64,000 nucleotides of DNA, from the NCBI GenBank assembly GCA_033065855.1, contig JAVXUO010000704.1, positions 124,001 through 188,000 on the forward strand, written 5' to 3'. Below are positions 48,566 to 60,658 of this stretch, in pieces. Position 1 is the first letter of the stretch, and each line of letters starts with the position of its first letter. The position numbers and the translations under genes were made by a program. Below the pieces are notes generated by a model. It saw only the letters and a program-made list of their open reading frames with translations, was not told the origin of the DNA and made no database searches. The DNA comes from Escallonia rubra (lineage: Eukaryota; Streptophyta; Magnoliopsida; Escalloniales; Escalloniaceae).

Positions 48566-49660
48566 CTAGAATTGTAGTAGAGCACTGTCATGGGACTGCT
48601 TTATTGGGGATTGTGCTTCCTCTCCGGCCATCTCGTTTTGATTCTTCAGGTGTATCGGAGTAGCTGTACTGGGCTGAATTTGATGATTTCGTATGGCATT
48701 TTGCTCTTGAGTCCGGTCTCCTTCGAAGGATGCTCTGATCCATGGCGTGTAAATTCTTGTTTTCCCAGCTTGTATCCAATTTGCAGTTGGATCAGGTTCC
48801 AGGTGGCACCCTTTCTTCACATGGCCTAAGTGCCCACACTCAAAACAAAGATCTGGGAGCCTCTCATACCTGAAATCAATCCATAACTCCTCAGCTCCTT
48901 CCCTCTTCAGAACGAAACCCTTTGGAATTGCTTTCCCAATTTCCAAGTCAATTCTGATTCTCATATATCCCTTCTCCCCTATTTTCCCTCCCTTTGAGGC
49001 TTCAACTTGGAGAACATTCCCAATCCTTTCTCCTATCTTGATAGCATTGGCCTTTGTCATTCTGTTTGGGGGAAGTCCACAGATTCGCACCCAGAAAGGT
49101 GAAGTTGACATTGTTATTTCTTGAATTGCCAGATCCGGCGGCCACTCCCGTATCACCAGGTGTGATCCCATTATAGACCAGGGTCTACTGTCAAGAATTC
49201 TTTGCATTTCTTCTGCACTGGTGAAGGTGAAAACAAGTTTCCCTTCCTGCTCTCTGATTCTAACACCATTTTGGATGTTCCATGCCTTGAGGATGGTGTT
49301 CCTGATGCCATTTCTATTCAGGGGCTTTTCACTTATGATTTTCCCTACTAAAGTAAGGGTATGGTTCGGGCTTGAGAGATTCGAATCTATTTCTAGTTCT
49401 AACGGTTCAGCTGTGCATTTAAGACCATCTGTCTTGGCTATAAGATCATTTATTTCTGATTGGGTTATTGGCTTCATTTTTGGTGCGGGAAAGACAAGGA
49501 TGTTCTGGCTGAGGGGTATTGAATGCTCTAAAGATGTGGAGATTGGAAATAGTATCTGGTTTTCACCATTATGGTTTGGTGTGGTTTTTGAGGCAGATTT
49601 GGGATGGTGGAATTGCGTATATGTACAGGTTTGGGGGGTGTTAGGTTCTGGGTTTTGCAT
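48566..49660 (-). pseudogene. LINE ORF1, gag-like RNA-binding protein (DUF4283 plus zinc knuckle)
   Basis: The reading frame from ATG 49660 (a second candidate ATG lies at 49477, MKPITQSEIND) contains a DUF4283-type region (LVGKIISEKPLNRNG, RPWSIMGSHLVIREW, PFWVRICGLPPN, IGNVLQVEAS, IRIDLEIGKAIPKGF). A CCHC knuckle (CFECGHLGHVKKGC) follows. Such proteins coat the LINE RNA. The frame ends at TAG 48566 before the expected tail. Apart from that the domain is intact. Confidence 0.85.
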
Positions 49661-49764
49661 GTAGAAGGTGGGCAGGTAATCAGTGAAAGGAAGGATAGAG
49701 AGGTTTACCGGCAAAGTTACCGGAGATGATGAACCAAGCAAGGGTTCAGAAGACTCTAGGGTTC

Positions 49765-49782
49765 AGAAGTTTATGTTTTATC
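49765..49782. repeat. LINE target-site duplication, right copy
   Basis: AGAAGTTTATGTTTTATC is identical to 30551-30568 and marks the 5' end of the LINE. Confidence 0.9.
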
Positions 49783-50439
49783 ATCGCTGAGAAGTTGACA
49801 TCAAGCTAGTGAGGCACTTATTCAAATTATTTTTTCTGGAGGAGGCTAATTACGGTACATTATATGTTAATTCACTTTCTTATTTGTTGGTAAAAGGTGG
49901 CAAAATGAGGGTAAAAAAATCATACAAGAGAGTGGAAGTAACATTTTCCTTTCTTTTTATTTGACTGAGAATGTGCTTGGTCAATCTTTTGAATAGCCGT
50001 CTACATGCCACACTAGCTTAATATAACGCGTAAGTTGAACATGAGAACATTAGTAGAGGTGGCACATCTAAATTAGTCCGCATTAAAAAATACTTAAAAG
50101 GAAAGTACAAAAGTAAAATATGAAGATAAAAAAATATTACTGCCAGTTAACCAATAGTAAGTAGAGGTGGCACATTAGTGCGTAGTAGCTGCTGAATAAG
50201 CCACTTGAATTTGGAGATCCTCATTAAAATATGAGGATAACAATCATTAGTGGTAATTAAAGATGCATATTGTTGTCGCTAATTCTAACTAACGAAGTCC
50301 ACTTAGATACTCCCAAAGCAGCTATAAGAATAGCCATGAAATAGAATAAAGAACATAACTAGCCCAGAAACCCGAGCAAGCTTGGGCCGGTTTATAAAAT
50401 ACAGTAGATCATAAAGTTTCAAAAAGTTTATAAATGCAT
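49783..50439. other. AT-rich intergenic DNA
   Basis: No gene or repeat family is recognised. Confidence 0.6.
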
Positions 50440-51370
50440 GAATCTACTCTATCTGTACTTTGGTTTCTACTAATCCAATAAAGTATGTATTCTGACTCTC
50501 TATTGCTTTCATCACTTCATGTTGCTTAGTTGAGTCATTCAGACCCCTTATATTCCAACTAACTATCATGGTTTAAGTAAAATGGTTACCTCTTCCTTTC
50601 CAACCAGCATTACTGTCTCTTTACTTTTTCAGTTTGAAGCAGTAACAGACCTACCCCCACTCTGTTTAGGTGCAGGTTGTTGCTCCCCTCCATCTTGTAA
50701 TTCAAAGACTTCCCCCATGCTTGGATCCGAATGTTGAAACATATTATGCAACATTGTGGTTTTTGTATTCTGCACTTGACCACTGCTTGTTGTATTAATG
50801 ACAATCATGTTTGTTCTTTTATTGTGCTTCTATATTTCATCTCCTGATTGTATCTTTTCCTTCCATACTTGCTGGATTATTGGTTTAAAATAACAGAAGG
50901 GTTCCCAATGTCCATATTTTGCAGTGGTTGCGCCTAGCAGGTTTCCACTCATATACTATTTTTTACTTGTGACAGACTCCATTAGGTCAGAGGCAATTGA
51001 GGGAGCTTAATCCATATAGGCACAGATTGTAAACCATCCTTCTCCACAGCCATATCTTGAGCCCAAGGCTTTACGAATCAGTGATTTGCTATTAAAGGAC
51101 CAGTGTCCTTTCTCCAATATCATTGTTTGAGTCTCAGGATTATCAGTTTTGATTAGATATATTCCCAATTTCAACAGACTAACTGATATACTCCCACAGC
51201 ATCCCCACTTTCTCTCTAGAAATCTTTGCATGACATGAATTGGGGCCTAGCCCCAAGGACATAGGCCACAACTGTATGCTTCCATTGATTTAGCCCAGAT
51301 TCAACATCCTTCGTGGTGTATTGAATATCATTCAGTCTTTCAACTTCTTGTGCTTCAGCTTGTCAAACTG
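50440..51370 (-). pseudogene. Second, older LINE remnant: ORF1 and start of ORF2
   Basis: On the minus strand, fragments match a LINE gag protein: KTDNPETQTMILEKGHWSF (DUF4283), then SVPIWIKLPQLPLT. After a tail there is MIVSWNIRGLNDSTKQHEV with FIGLVETKV, the start of an endonuclease, which ends in a stop near 50445. Frameshifts interrupt the head. The 3' part of the element (RT, RNase H, poly(A)) is missing. It differs in sequence from the LINE next to it. Confidence 0.7.
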
Positions 51371-53379
51371 CATGGAATTTCATAAAAATCTCTTGGGAGG
51401 TAAAATCCTTAGTAATTCAATAAGACGGAAAAACCTAATATGCTATTCAACATTGTGCTATATGCTAAACTTATACATCATAAAGCATGCTTAAATTGTC
51501 ATATTTATTTCTCATGATATAATTAACTTGTTTATTATGCACTCATGCGAACTCTGGTCTAAATTAGGAGTCCTTGATTGTTTACTTCTCTATATTAATT
51601 TCTTGAATACTTGTAGGATTTAGATGATGATGAATGGGTTTGTTGCACTTATGTTGGAAGCATTAATTGTTGATGACCATCATTTGGTTTGTGAAAATTC
51701 CATGTTGAACTTATGTTATCTTAATGCTTCACATTGCCATCTACACAAGCACCTTTTGGCAATGCTAAAAAAAAAAAACCACGACTAGTTAGACATTTCA
51801 TTGTGTTTGTTGAATATTGATGGCAAGGATTGAGGGGGAGCATACGTTAGGATGTAATATGCATAGGGTAACTCGATAGATGGAGCTTACATGCTTTAAT
51901 AACATACTATCTTGTTACTCTTAAAAAATGCATGAAGAAAATGAGATTATTGAATTACATTTCATATCTTTCTTTGGATCATAAAGAAACCCTTGATGTC
52001 ATCCATATCAATTTATGAGTTATATGCAACTCACACCATTATCTTGCTTATAACTATCTCTTCACACATGCATACCCTTGTCTTTTTATTGATGACAAAG
52101 GGGGATAAATAATCTTGATTCTATATACTATGTGGTGATTGTGTGTTTTAGAGAACATTAGAGAAGGGCATATTTTTTATTGGGTACAGAGAGCTAGCTA
52201 CGAGCTTAATTGCTATATGAGTTAAATTGACATATCTTTAATTGATTGGATGTTCTAAGTGAGATTGTTATGCTTAATTGACTACATATGATACATCTTC
52301 CTTATACAAAATCAATGTTTGTCATCATAAAAAAAGGGAAAAATTATAAGCTGGATAATCTAGGCTTACATCTTATTTTGATGATAACTACACATTGATT
52401 ATGTTCTAATGCGTGCTTTGAGTAGATTCTTAGTAGGTATATACAGACACCCATGAATACAAATTTTAGAAGTTGGATAAACGTATTAAAGCCAAAGAAG
52501 CTTAAAGTCTTAGTGGACATGCTACGAAAGCTTAATCAAGCGCAATGTGAAAGAGCAACAAAGAATGCATATGCTAAGTTATTATCAGTGTAGTTAGTGG
52601 ACAAGGAATCTTGGTATTAATGTAATTCCAGTGTTATTGAAAAATTGTATACTTGTACCCTTAGAAAAGAACTCTTGGATAGCATTCTCCACATCCTATC
52701 CAACCATATTCCAGTTCTGTTGGAAAAATTCAGCTATAGTGGCCACTTTAGCAACTTCGATGGCTATTGGCCTTTATATTTTTATAGTGGCCACTATTGA
52801 TAGGCAAATGTCGGTAAAGACACATTATAAAATTGTAAACGTTATAAGTGTCTCCAATTAAAAGTTTCAAATATTATCTTGGATGAGATCCTTATTTATT
52901 GATAAGTTAATTTCATATTTGTTATCATTTGCAAGCTCATCATAGTTTTAGGTATAACCCGACATATTTGGTATATAAAGGTGATATTATGTTGTAATAC
53001 AATGAGTGTAATTCATGAGAAATTTTTTAAGACTATCGTGTTCTAAAAACTAATTCTCTCATATGAAGAGAAAAAAATCATATATTTGTAAAGTAAAAAT
53101 AACATATGAGATTTAGAAGATACAAATTATGTTATAGTTAATTAAATCTTATTATAATTTAGTACATGTATATATCTATTTACACATGCAAAAACTTATC
53201 TATATACTATATAAAATCAATAATCAAATTATTGGACAATTTTTTTAAATACAGTACGCAATTGCATTATTTTCCAATGTGAAATAAAATTATAAACATT
53301 ATAAGTGTCTCTAAAGTTCTCAAATATTATCTTGGTTCGGGTCCTTATTTCTTAATAAGTTAATTTCTATATCAATAAG
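51371..53379. other. Intergenic; possible LTR-retrotransposon remnant
   Basis: No gene is recognised. Phrases such as TTGATGACAAAGGGGGATAA (about 52090) and GTCATCATAAAAAAAGGG followed by TTTTGATGATAAC (about 52320-52390) resemble the region between pol and the 3' LTR of plant Copia-type elements. Ends, a primer site and coding motifs were not found, so this stays tentative. Confidence 0.3.
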
Positions 53380-53483
53380 GTTTATATAATTGAAAACTAA
53401 TACTAAATATTCTAAAACTATAACTACTTAATGAACTAACTTATTAGAACTTAATTTTTATTATTGTATCCTTAAAATTATTC

Positions 53484-53487
<4 letters not shown>

Positions 53488-53524
<37 letters not shown>
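53488..53524. repeat. (TA)n microsatellite
   Basis: This is an uninterrupted alternating AT run of more than 30 bases. Confidence 0.9.
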
Positions 53525-53527
<3 letters not shown>

Positions 53528-53579
53528 ATAGCACTAGCAAAATAGGAGAAGTTTCAAATGTTTTTTTTTTCAAAAACTG

Positions 53580-53735
53580 TTAGATGTCTGCTACACAGTG
53601 TAGCGGACGAATCTTTTTACCAAATTGTCCCTCCACCTTCGTCCGCTACACTGTGTAGCGGACGACTTTTTTGTCCTGACATGTGTCAATAAAAAAGTCG
53701 TCCGCTAGACAGTGTAGCGAACGACTTTTTGACTA
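53580..53735. repeat. Three palindromic CCGCTACAC units
   Basis: GTCCGCTACA and TGTAGCGGAC form a perfect 10-bp-arm hairpin at 53641-53663. Variants lie at about 53588-53609 and 53699-53723, separated by CGACTTTTT-type spacers. The arrangement looks like a terminal part of a transposon, but no second end was found. Confidence 0.75.
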
Positions 53736-54180
53736 ACACACGTCAAATGAATTATGTACCATAGAAATCCGTCCACTACCTTATGTCTTGTACTGTACCT
53801 GCTGCCGTATACCTGTCTTCTCAAAATTCTGATTGAGGTTCTCAACGTTTTGGTCATCAACTATTCCACATTTCATGTTAAGATTTATCGACCTTAAATG
53901 ACGATGAGGGGTGTGTTTGCTTTTTATACTTGGCGGGCTCCTACTATTCATAAGCTTTGGGATTAAAATAAATCATGGGAATAGGGCAAGAGACATAAGT
54001 ATATCGATGCCCAAACTCTGAAATAATATGTTTGACAGTTTCTTTGGCTGCATAATATGTTTAACTGCTTTTTTTTTTTTGGATGAATTCGACGAGATAC
54101 ATAAATATAAATGATCAACGATGAGTACAGATTAAAGGAAAGCGTATTGAAATAAGCAGATCTGTAGGCCTTAAGCTGAC

Positions 54181-54292
54181 GAGATTCCGGGAAGCGCTAT
54201 TCCAGATGACTTGTCATACCTGTTGCAACGAATAATTTGCTAAGTCTTCAAAACGGTTGTTGGCTTTAACACCATATTTGGTATAGTCTTCA
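54181..54292. repeat. About 110-bp direct repeat, copy 1
   Basis: It matches 56606-56717 (CCAGATGACTTGTCATA, CTGTTGCAACGAA, AAGTCTTCAAAACGGTTGTT). From about 54265 to 54490 four short copies of ACCATATTTGGTA with TCTCTGCTTGACTTT follow. Confidence 0.8.
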
Positions 54293-55650
54293 AGTCAATG
54301 AAAGTGTGTCCATACAAATCCCATCCCATATTTGGTAAAGTCTCTGCTTGACTTTGTTAGCGTTGATCATTTATATACCAGATGAAAGGGCATCACTGCC
54401 ATTTAGAAAGGAACTATATATACCATATTTGGTAATGTCTCTGCTTGACTTTAACACCATGTTTGGTACAGTCTCTGCTTGACTTTGTCCAAATGGTAGG
54501 AAACCCTTCCTCCCACTCCTTCATGTTTACCTAACGATCAGTTGTCGATCTTCACAGATTGTCACTCTACCAAACCATTGCATCCCTCAAATTAAGTCTT
54601 CGCCGCTATTCTAATTGTTTTTCGTTTTTTGTTTTTAAGTCATCTATATTCTATATAATATATAATAAGCGAAGCGAGAAAAACATTGATAGTTTTTTTG
54701 CGCGGCAAATCATCACTTCTTTATATGACACCTCATCAGATTCTTATTTTAAAATTAATTAACTTCTATAAAAGTAAATATTTTTTAATTTAAAAGTAAT
54801 TTTAATCATTCTAAAACTCAACCTAATCAACATATTAATCTATTAAGACTTCTTTTTTATAATTATGTCCTTAAAATTTGAATAATAATTTTAATCATTC
54901 GAAAACTCTACATTATCATTATACTAACTTATTAGGAGTTAATATTGACTATTATATCTTTAAATTTACTATCTAATATGAATATAATAACTCATAAATA
55001 TAAAAAACGAAAATAATACTTTCGATTTAGAAGAAAAAAAATAATTTAAAAACTAATTCTAATCATTTTAAAACTCTACCTAATCAATATACTAATCTAT
55101 TAAGACTTAATTTTGACAATTATGTCCTTAAAAGTATTTTCTAATATGAAAATTAAAATTCATAGACCCAAAAAATAACTTATGAGATTTAGAATAAAAA
55201 ACATGATCAATAATTCTAAAATTCTACCTAATCAATATACTAATCTATTAAGGCTTCTTTCTAACAACTATGTCCTTAAAATTCAAAACTAATTCTATTT
55301 ATTCTAAAACTTAACCTTATCATTATATTAACTTATTAGGACTTAACATTGACTATTGTATCTTTAAAACTACTCTCTAATATAAATATAAAAATTCATA
55401 TATATAAAAAAACGAAAATAATACTTTTGATTTAGAAAAAAAAATTAATGTTACCATTAAGATTAAACGAGACGTAGGAAAAAAAAATGATCTAAACATA
55501 ATTTTGATAGGTGCCTTTCAATTTAAATTTGATTAGTTTTGCAAGAATAATAAGGGTTGTATAATTTAAAATTTAATTCTATATATTTTAGAACTCAACT
55601 TAATTATGACTTAATTTTAACTATTGTATTTTTAAAATTACTCTTTAATG

Positions 55651-57026
55651 TGAATATAAAAATTCATATATCGAAAAAAGATGAAAATAACATATTACAT
55701 CTGGAAGGGGGGAAAATGACGTTCTAATTAAGTCAAATGTTCTATATAACACACACACACACACAAGATAGTCATATTTAATAATGTGATATATAAATTT
55801 AATAAACGAATTATAAGTAAGTATTTTTAAATAAGACCTCACGACCACCAAACTGATTATATCCCATATTTAAGAATTTAGAAAAGAAATCAAACTCTTT
55901 ACTACGATTTATTGTTGAAAAATTCGTGGTATAATTGTCGCGATATTTGTAAACCTTATAAATATCAATTGTAAAACATTTAAACTCTATGCTACATACA
56001 TATTTACGTATTAGGCTCTGATTTTGACTATTAAAACGTTGATTAGATTGTTATGCAATTCTTGTGTAATACTTGCATACGCATACATGTTTGCTTTGAT
56101 TCCTTTGAACTGTAAGTTGAAACAAAAATGAATAAATTGTGTTACAGAACTGTCTGATGATGTTAAAAAAAAAACAATTACATTAAAGAACGCAAAAATC
56201 TAGCCACAACATTGTAACACACCCTACTTATTGTTTTACATGTACATAATTACAGCGTTCCATTATTTTACATGTACATAATGTTGTCATCATCGACATT
56301 TGCTTATACTCTGTGTGATTAATTCCTTTGAATATTGCAATTCAAAATGTATGAATTACATCGTTCCTTTATTTTGAACAAATTAGAATTTAAATCATTT
56401 TGAAGATAGACGAAATTAAAAGTGATTGCAAGACAATTATATTCTTAACTTATGACTATAACAGGTATTGCAAGTGGCTTTAGTTGCATATGTGTGGCAG
56501 CACATGGTGGCAATTTTGTGGGCTGTAATCGCGATGTGCAATGGCATAGATGGTGGAAGCGATGAGGGTGAAGGCTGTGGTGTGGTGTGGTAGTCCATTG
56601 ATGGAAGCTGAGACGAGATTCCAGATGACTTGTCATAGCTGTTGCAACGAAGAATTTGCTAAGTCTTCAAAACGGTTGTTGGCTAGCTTTAACACCATGT
56701 TTGGTATAGTCTTCAAATCCCACGTATTGATCGAATACTTGGTATAGAAAGGAACTATACCTAACCATCAGTTGGATTTTATGTGGTCGTTCTGTTAAAA
56801 TTTACTTATACAAAAAGTGATAATTTATTTGAAAGTAGTCACTCTAGCGGTGACTACTTTGGCTATTATTTTTTAGATTTAGTTTGTACTATTAATATTA
56901 GGTGCAAGACTCATTGTAATGGACATCAATCAACATCAGTCATATCCTTTTTTTTTTCCTCTTTACAAAGAGAAGTCTTCCTCTTTTGAAGATTAAGACC
57001 TCATAAATTAGAAGTTAGACGCCTTA
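55651..57026. other. AT-rich intergenic DNA
   Basis: No gene is recognised. It contains the second copy of the 110-bp repeat and a short CA microsatellite at 55750-55763. Confidence 0.6.
56606..56717. repeat. About 110-bp direct repeat, copy 2
   Basis: This is the partner of 54181-54292, in the same orientation, with a small insertion (TAGC) near the end. Confidence 0.8.
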
Positions 57027-57049
57027 AATCACTACAAGAAAAATAACCA

Positions 57050-57520
57050 TTAGCGACGGAAAAAATCCGTCGCTAAATATGATAATTCCGTCGGTAAAGC
57101 CTTTAGCGACGGAAATTCCGTCGCTAAAGTTCCGTCGCCTAAACCCTCGTCGCTAAAGGTTTTACCGACGGAATTAGTGTTCCATCAGTGATGCCTTTGT
57201 CATTAGCGACGGAAATGATCATCCTTTAGCGACGGAATTTCCGTCGCTAAAAGCATTTTTCAATTTTTAGAAAATTAACTTTTCTAAAAATAAATAAAGA
57301 AATATAAATATATTTTTATGCATTTTTAAAAAAAATCCCATTAGCGACGGAAATTCCGTCGCCAATTCCGTCGCCGAATGATGTGCAGGACAAATTGTCC
57401 GTCGCTAATTCCGTCGCAAAAACTATATTTTGGCGCTGAATATATTTTTCCGTCGTTAATTTTCTCACAAAAATGCATATTTAAGAAAATTTCCGTCGCT
57501 ATATCTAGGTGCTAAATGAT
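57050..57520. repeat. Left subterminal repeat array (TTAGCGACGGAA word)
   Basis: There are many copies of TTAGCGACGGAA and TTCCGTCGCTAA in both orientations, some adjacent and palindromic. This is a probable accessory-protein binding array. Confidence 0.85.
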
Positions 57521-57724
57521 TTTGTAGCGCAAAAAAATATATTTAGGAGCTAAAATTTTGAATACCACTAAAAGTTAACAATTGAGTTAACAAATATTCA
57601 GCATTTGTTGAATACCACTAAAAGTTAACAATTGAGTTAATGCATCTAAATCAACCAGTAGCTTGGTTACCAAAATGAACAAATATTTCAACAAATGTAA
57701 CGTCAAATCTGGTCACATAAGGCA

Positions 57725-60658
57725 TCATCCACCAAGCTCGTCGAATGTATTATCATTGCCATCCTCACTAGCATCAGTCGCGATAACTTCGGCCTGTAAC
57801 AAAGCAATTAAAGGCATGTTAAAGGATGTTTCAATGTACTTGTATAACCAGGCCTAACCATAAATCCAACCTAAAATATGTGAGTCAAACAACGATGGAA
57901 CTACATCAAATATTTGACAATATCCAACATCCAACATGGTAGCTTCAGCAGAGTGAGCTACTCGCTAAACCAAATTAGCCATCAGAAGCTACTCCTAGTT
58001 GGGACCATCTAGATTAATTCACAGTGGCAAGTTCTATATTAAATGGTTAAGCATGATTGAAAGCTAACAACATTTTTTTGCATGAATACCTAAACTACAA
58101 ATAGGAAATAACCCAGCAAGATAGATGAAAAATCAGTTGTGTGGAAGTCCTATGCTACAAATCAAAACCAGAAAGGGCTGATTATCACTGCTGTGATTGT
58201 CACTGCTGCAGCCCCCTGCCAAACACACATCACCTCCACTGCTACAGCAGTCCCATGCACACCCACACCACCCCTGCCTTGCACTCACATCCACACCACG
58301 CACACACACAGCAGGTTGGCGCACGCACACACACATCCCGCACACCCCCTCCCCCTAGCAGTCACCCTGGTTGCTCCCTCCTCCCTTCATCCCCATGCAC
58401 ACACAGCTTTACATAGTTGTGCACAGACCACCCCTCACACACAGGTCACACACAATACACCTCATGTACTAAAGGAATCAAATATAAGAGAAACAATAGA
58501 GAAGGCAATCTAAATTAACTCCTCAGATCTCTTAAAGCTTCCTCACTTGCAACTGTAGAAGACAACTCTACCCCTGAGAAAGTGCCTAGCAATGCACGAG
58601 ACAAAAATGCAGGAAACTAGGTAACCTGTGTGGAAGTCCTATGGCAATGCTTCTTGGAGTAAAGGCTTCATAACCCTCAATGCTTCTTAAGTGCTAGCCG
58701 CAAAGATTAGGTGTGCCATACCCAAGCAACACGAGAGTAAGAGTGTTGGATCTAGGCCAATCCCACTCGTTTCCAAAAAATTTGCTACTGATTCTAGCAT
58801 TAGATCCAAGTCTGGATCCTTAAATAGCAGAAGACCATAAAGCTGGAACATTACAGCCTATGGGGTGTCAATCAGCTTACCATAACGAAGTACTTGCAAC
58901 ACTACCAACAATGGCCTTTGGGAAAGACCTCATGTTGTCCCGAAGATTCCATATCCCTCAAAAAGGTTTACAAACGTCACTACTCAAATTGAAGCTCAAA
59001 AGATTCCATATGCACCTGAATGTTAACCCCAGAAAAGAAACTATTGAGCAAAGCACCTGAATATTCAGCCCCTCTTTGAAAACATTTGCAGACAAAACAT
59101 ACCTTTTGCAGAACAACATTTAAATCATTGGCAACTGAGAGTAAACACAAACATGGATAACACAAACAGATTCCATATCCCTCAAAAAGGCTTGATATCT
59201 AGGCATATATGGTATGCTAGCCTACTGAGAGTCAAACCAAGCTGCAATTCAGGGATAACACGAACAGGGATAACAATGAAGAAGGAATAAGCTTACCAAA
59301 AATTTTTGCCAAAGCATTTCTTTCCTTTCTGGGTACTTCTTCCAGCTTGACCACACCACGAAAGGAAAATCCATATTCCCCATAAAGATAGCTCCTATTA
59401 TACTCCGTGCCTCGTCCTCAATGAAGCTAATGCATAAAAATTAAGTGTTAGGGTGTGTTTGATAACGCAATTAAGCACTTAAAACTTAAAATTTTCAATG
59501 ATTTTCAATTAAGTGTGTTTGATAACGCTAAATCTTGTATCACTTAAAAAATTAAGTCCTACCAAAAATAGACTAAAATTTTAAGTCAGGTGGACTTACT
59601 TAATGCTGATCACTTAATTTTAAGTGAGATGGTTAAAAAAGTTATTTAACATATTTTTACATAAAAAAATAATTACCACCATGATGCCGCCTCAATTAAT
59701 TTGCTGACAATACCGTCTCCACCACAACCATTATTTCATTTTACTACCACCACCACAATTACCATAACATAGTCACTATCACCACCACCACCGACACCAC
59801 TACAAGGACACCGCCACCTCCACCACCCACACCGTCGCTGTTGTCACTACGTCTGTTTTTGCCAAAATCATCTAAAGATCCACCACACTACAACCACTGA
59901 CCGCCATGTCACCGCCTTTTGCTATCATCACAATTACCAACACCACGTCTTCATGCTCAATTACCGCCACCATAGACAGTTTTTTGTCTCCACCGCCACC
60001 ACCACTCCATCGTCATTGCCACCACCACCACCATCAACACGATTTTAGCCCCCCCCCCCCCAACCCAAAAAAAAAAAAGTTGAAAAGTACTTAAACAAAT
60101 GAATAATTTTGGTAAAAGGGATAAATTTGTAAATAAACAATTTTCAGTTATCTGCTTTTGATTTACCAAACATGTTAACTTATTTTTCAGTAAAAATTCA
60201 GTCGCTTAAAGTTTTCAGTTTTACAAATTCAGTGCTTAACTTTTTCAGCACTTAAATTTCAGTTTTATCAAACAGCCCCTTACACTAAAGTAAAATGGAA
60301 AACAATGATATTATACAACTGAAAAGTAAGCACTACAGATTACACTTTCTTTTGAACATGGATTCTCTTTTTGGAGCCTGGTGGAAGCTTTCTTATGATT
60401 CCTTGTGTCGCACCTCTGGTACGACAGGAAGCTGCAAAAAAGCATATCAGGAATAACACATGAAATTGCAAAGTACTATAATTATTCAAACAAAAAACAA
60501 CTCTCATTCATTATTCCCTTTAAAGTACCATCAATTGAAGCTACTGATGATTCCACTTGCACAGACTGCTTCGAAGAAGAGTTACTTCCACTGTGACCTC
60601 CCCGGATAGGAGCAGATACAGTACGAATACAACCTCGAGTGGCCTGGGAGCGTTGCAT
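57725..60658 (-). CDS. CACTA accessory protein (Transposase_24-like), partial gene model
   Basis: Exons visible on the minus strand are: 60658-60529 (MQRSQATRGCIR..., after a TTTTGCAG acceptor); 60431-60344 (CRTRGATQGIIRKLPPGSKKR); 59426-59297 (DEARSIIGAIFMGN, WSSWKKYPERKEMLWQKFL, ending at a GTAAGC donor); and a last exon 57793-57725 (AEVIATDASEDGND...ELGG, stop TGA). The first three join in phase and give the family order TRG block, GxxIG block and W-K-P block. Middle exons between 59297 and 57793 were not resolved, so intactness is unknown. The likely role is binding the element's own end repeats. Confidence 0.6.
58240..58450. repeat. CAC/CA-rich low-complexity tract
   Basis: CACACA and CACC motifs dominate, and long open frames here are artefacts of that composition. 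Confidence 0.7.
59451..60279. mobile_element. Harbinger-type MITE in a CACTA intron
   Basis: The ends GGGTGTGTTTGATAA and TTATCAAACAGCCCC are inverted relatives, flanked by TTA on both sides (59448-59450 and 60280-60282), the target preference of PIF/Harbinger elements. The interior has a long CCA/CAC-rich stretch and no transposase. It lies between two exons of the CACTA accessory gene. Confidence 0.75.

Larger units (their letters stand above)
30569..49764 (-). mobile_element. Non-LTR retrotransposon (plant LINE, L1-like), split by a CACTA
   Basis: The element has a 3' poly(A) at 30569-30587 (seen as T) and an 18-bp target duplication on both sides. On the minus strand it has ORF1 (gag-like with a zinc knuckle), then ORF2 with endonuclease, reverse transcriptase, a zinc-binding zf-RVT region and RNase H. 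Removing the nested CACTA and one TCG copy leaves about 5.9 kb, a full length for this class. It is not 5'-truncated. ORF1 and ORF2 carry several lesions, so it is inactive. Confidence 0.93.
53380..55650. repeat. Degenerate AT-rich repeat family
   Basis: A unit resembling AATCATTCTAAAACTCTACC, then TAATCTATTAAGACTTAATT and ATGTCCTTAAAATT, recurs at about 53400, 54810, 54900, 55070, 55215, 55310 and 55580. Spacing is irregular. No coding capacity is present. Confidence 0.65.

Noticed and set aside
52631..52861. 76-codon plus-strand frame with a hydrophobic segment
   Set aside because: It is short, in AT-rich DNA, with no homology I can recognise.
57050..57520. Repeat array considered as a CRISPR-like array
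   Set aside because: The repeats are inverted and irregular at a CACTA terminus in a plant genome, which explains them fully.
58133..58513. Overlapping open frames rich in Thr, His and Cys
   Set aside because: They are produced by the CAC/CA-rich tract and agree with no exon structure.
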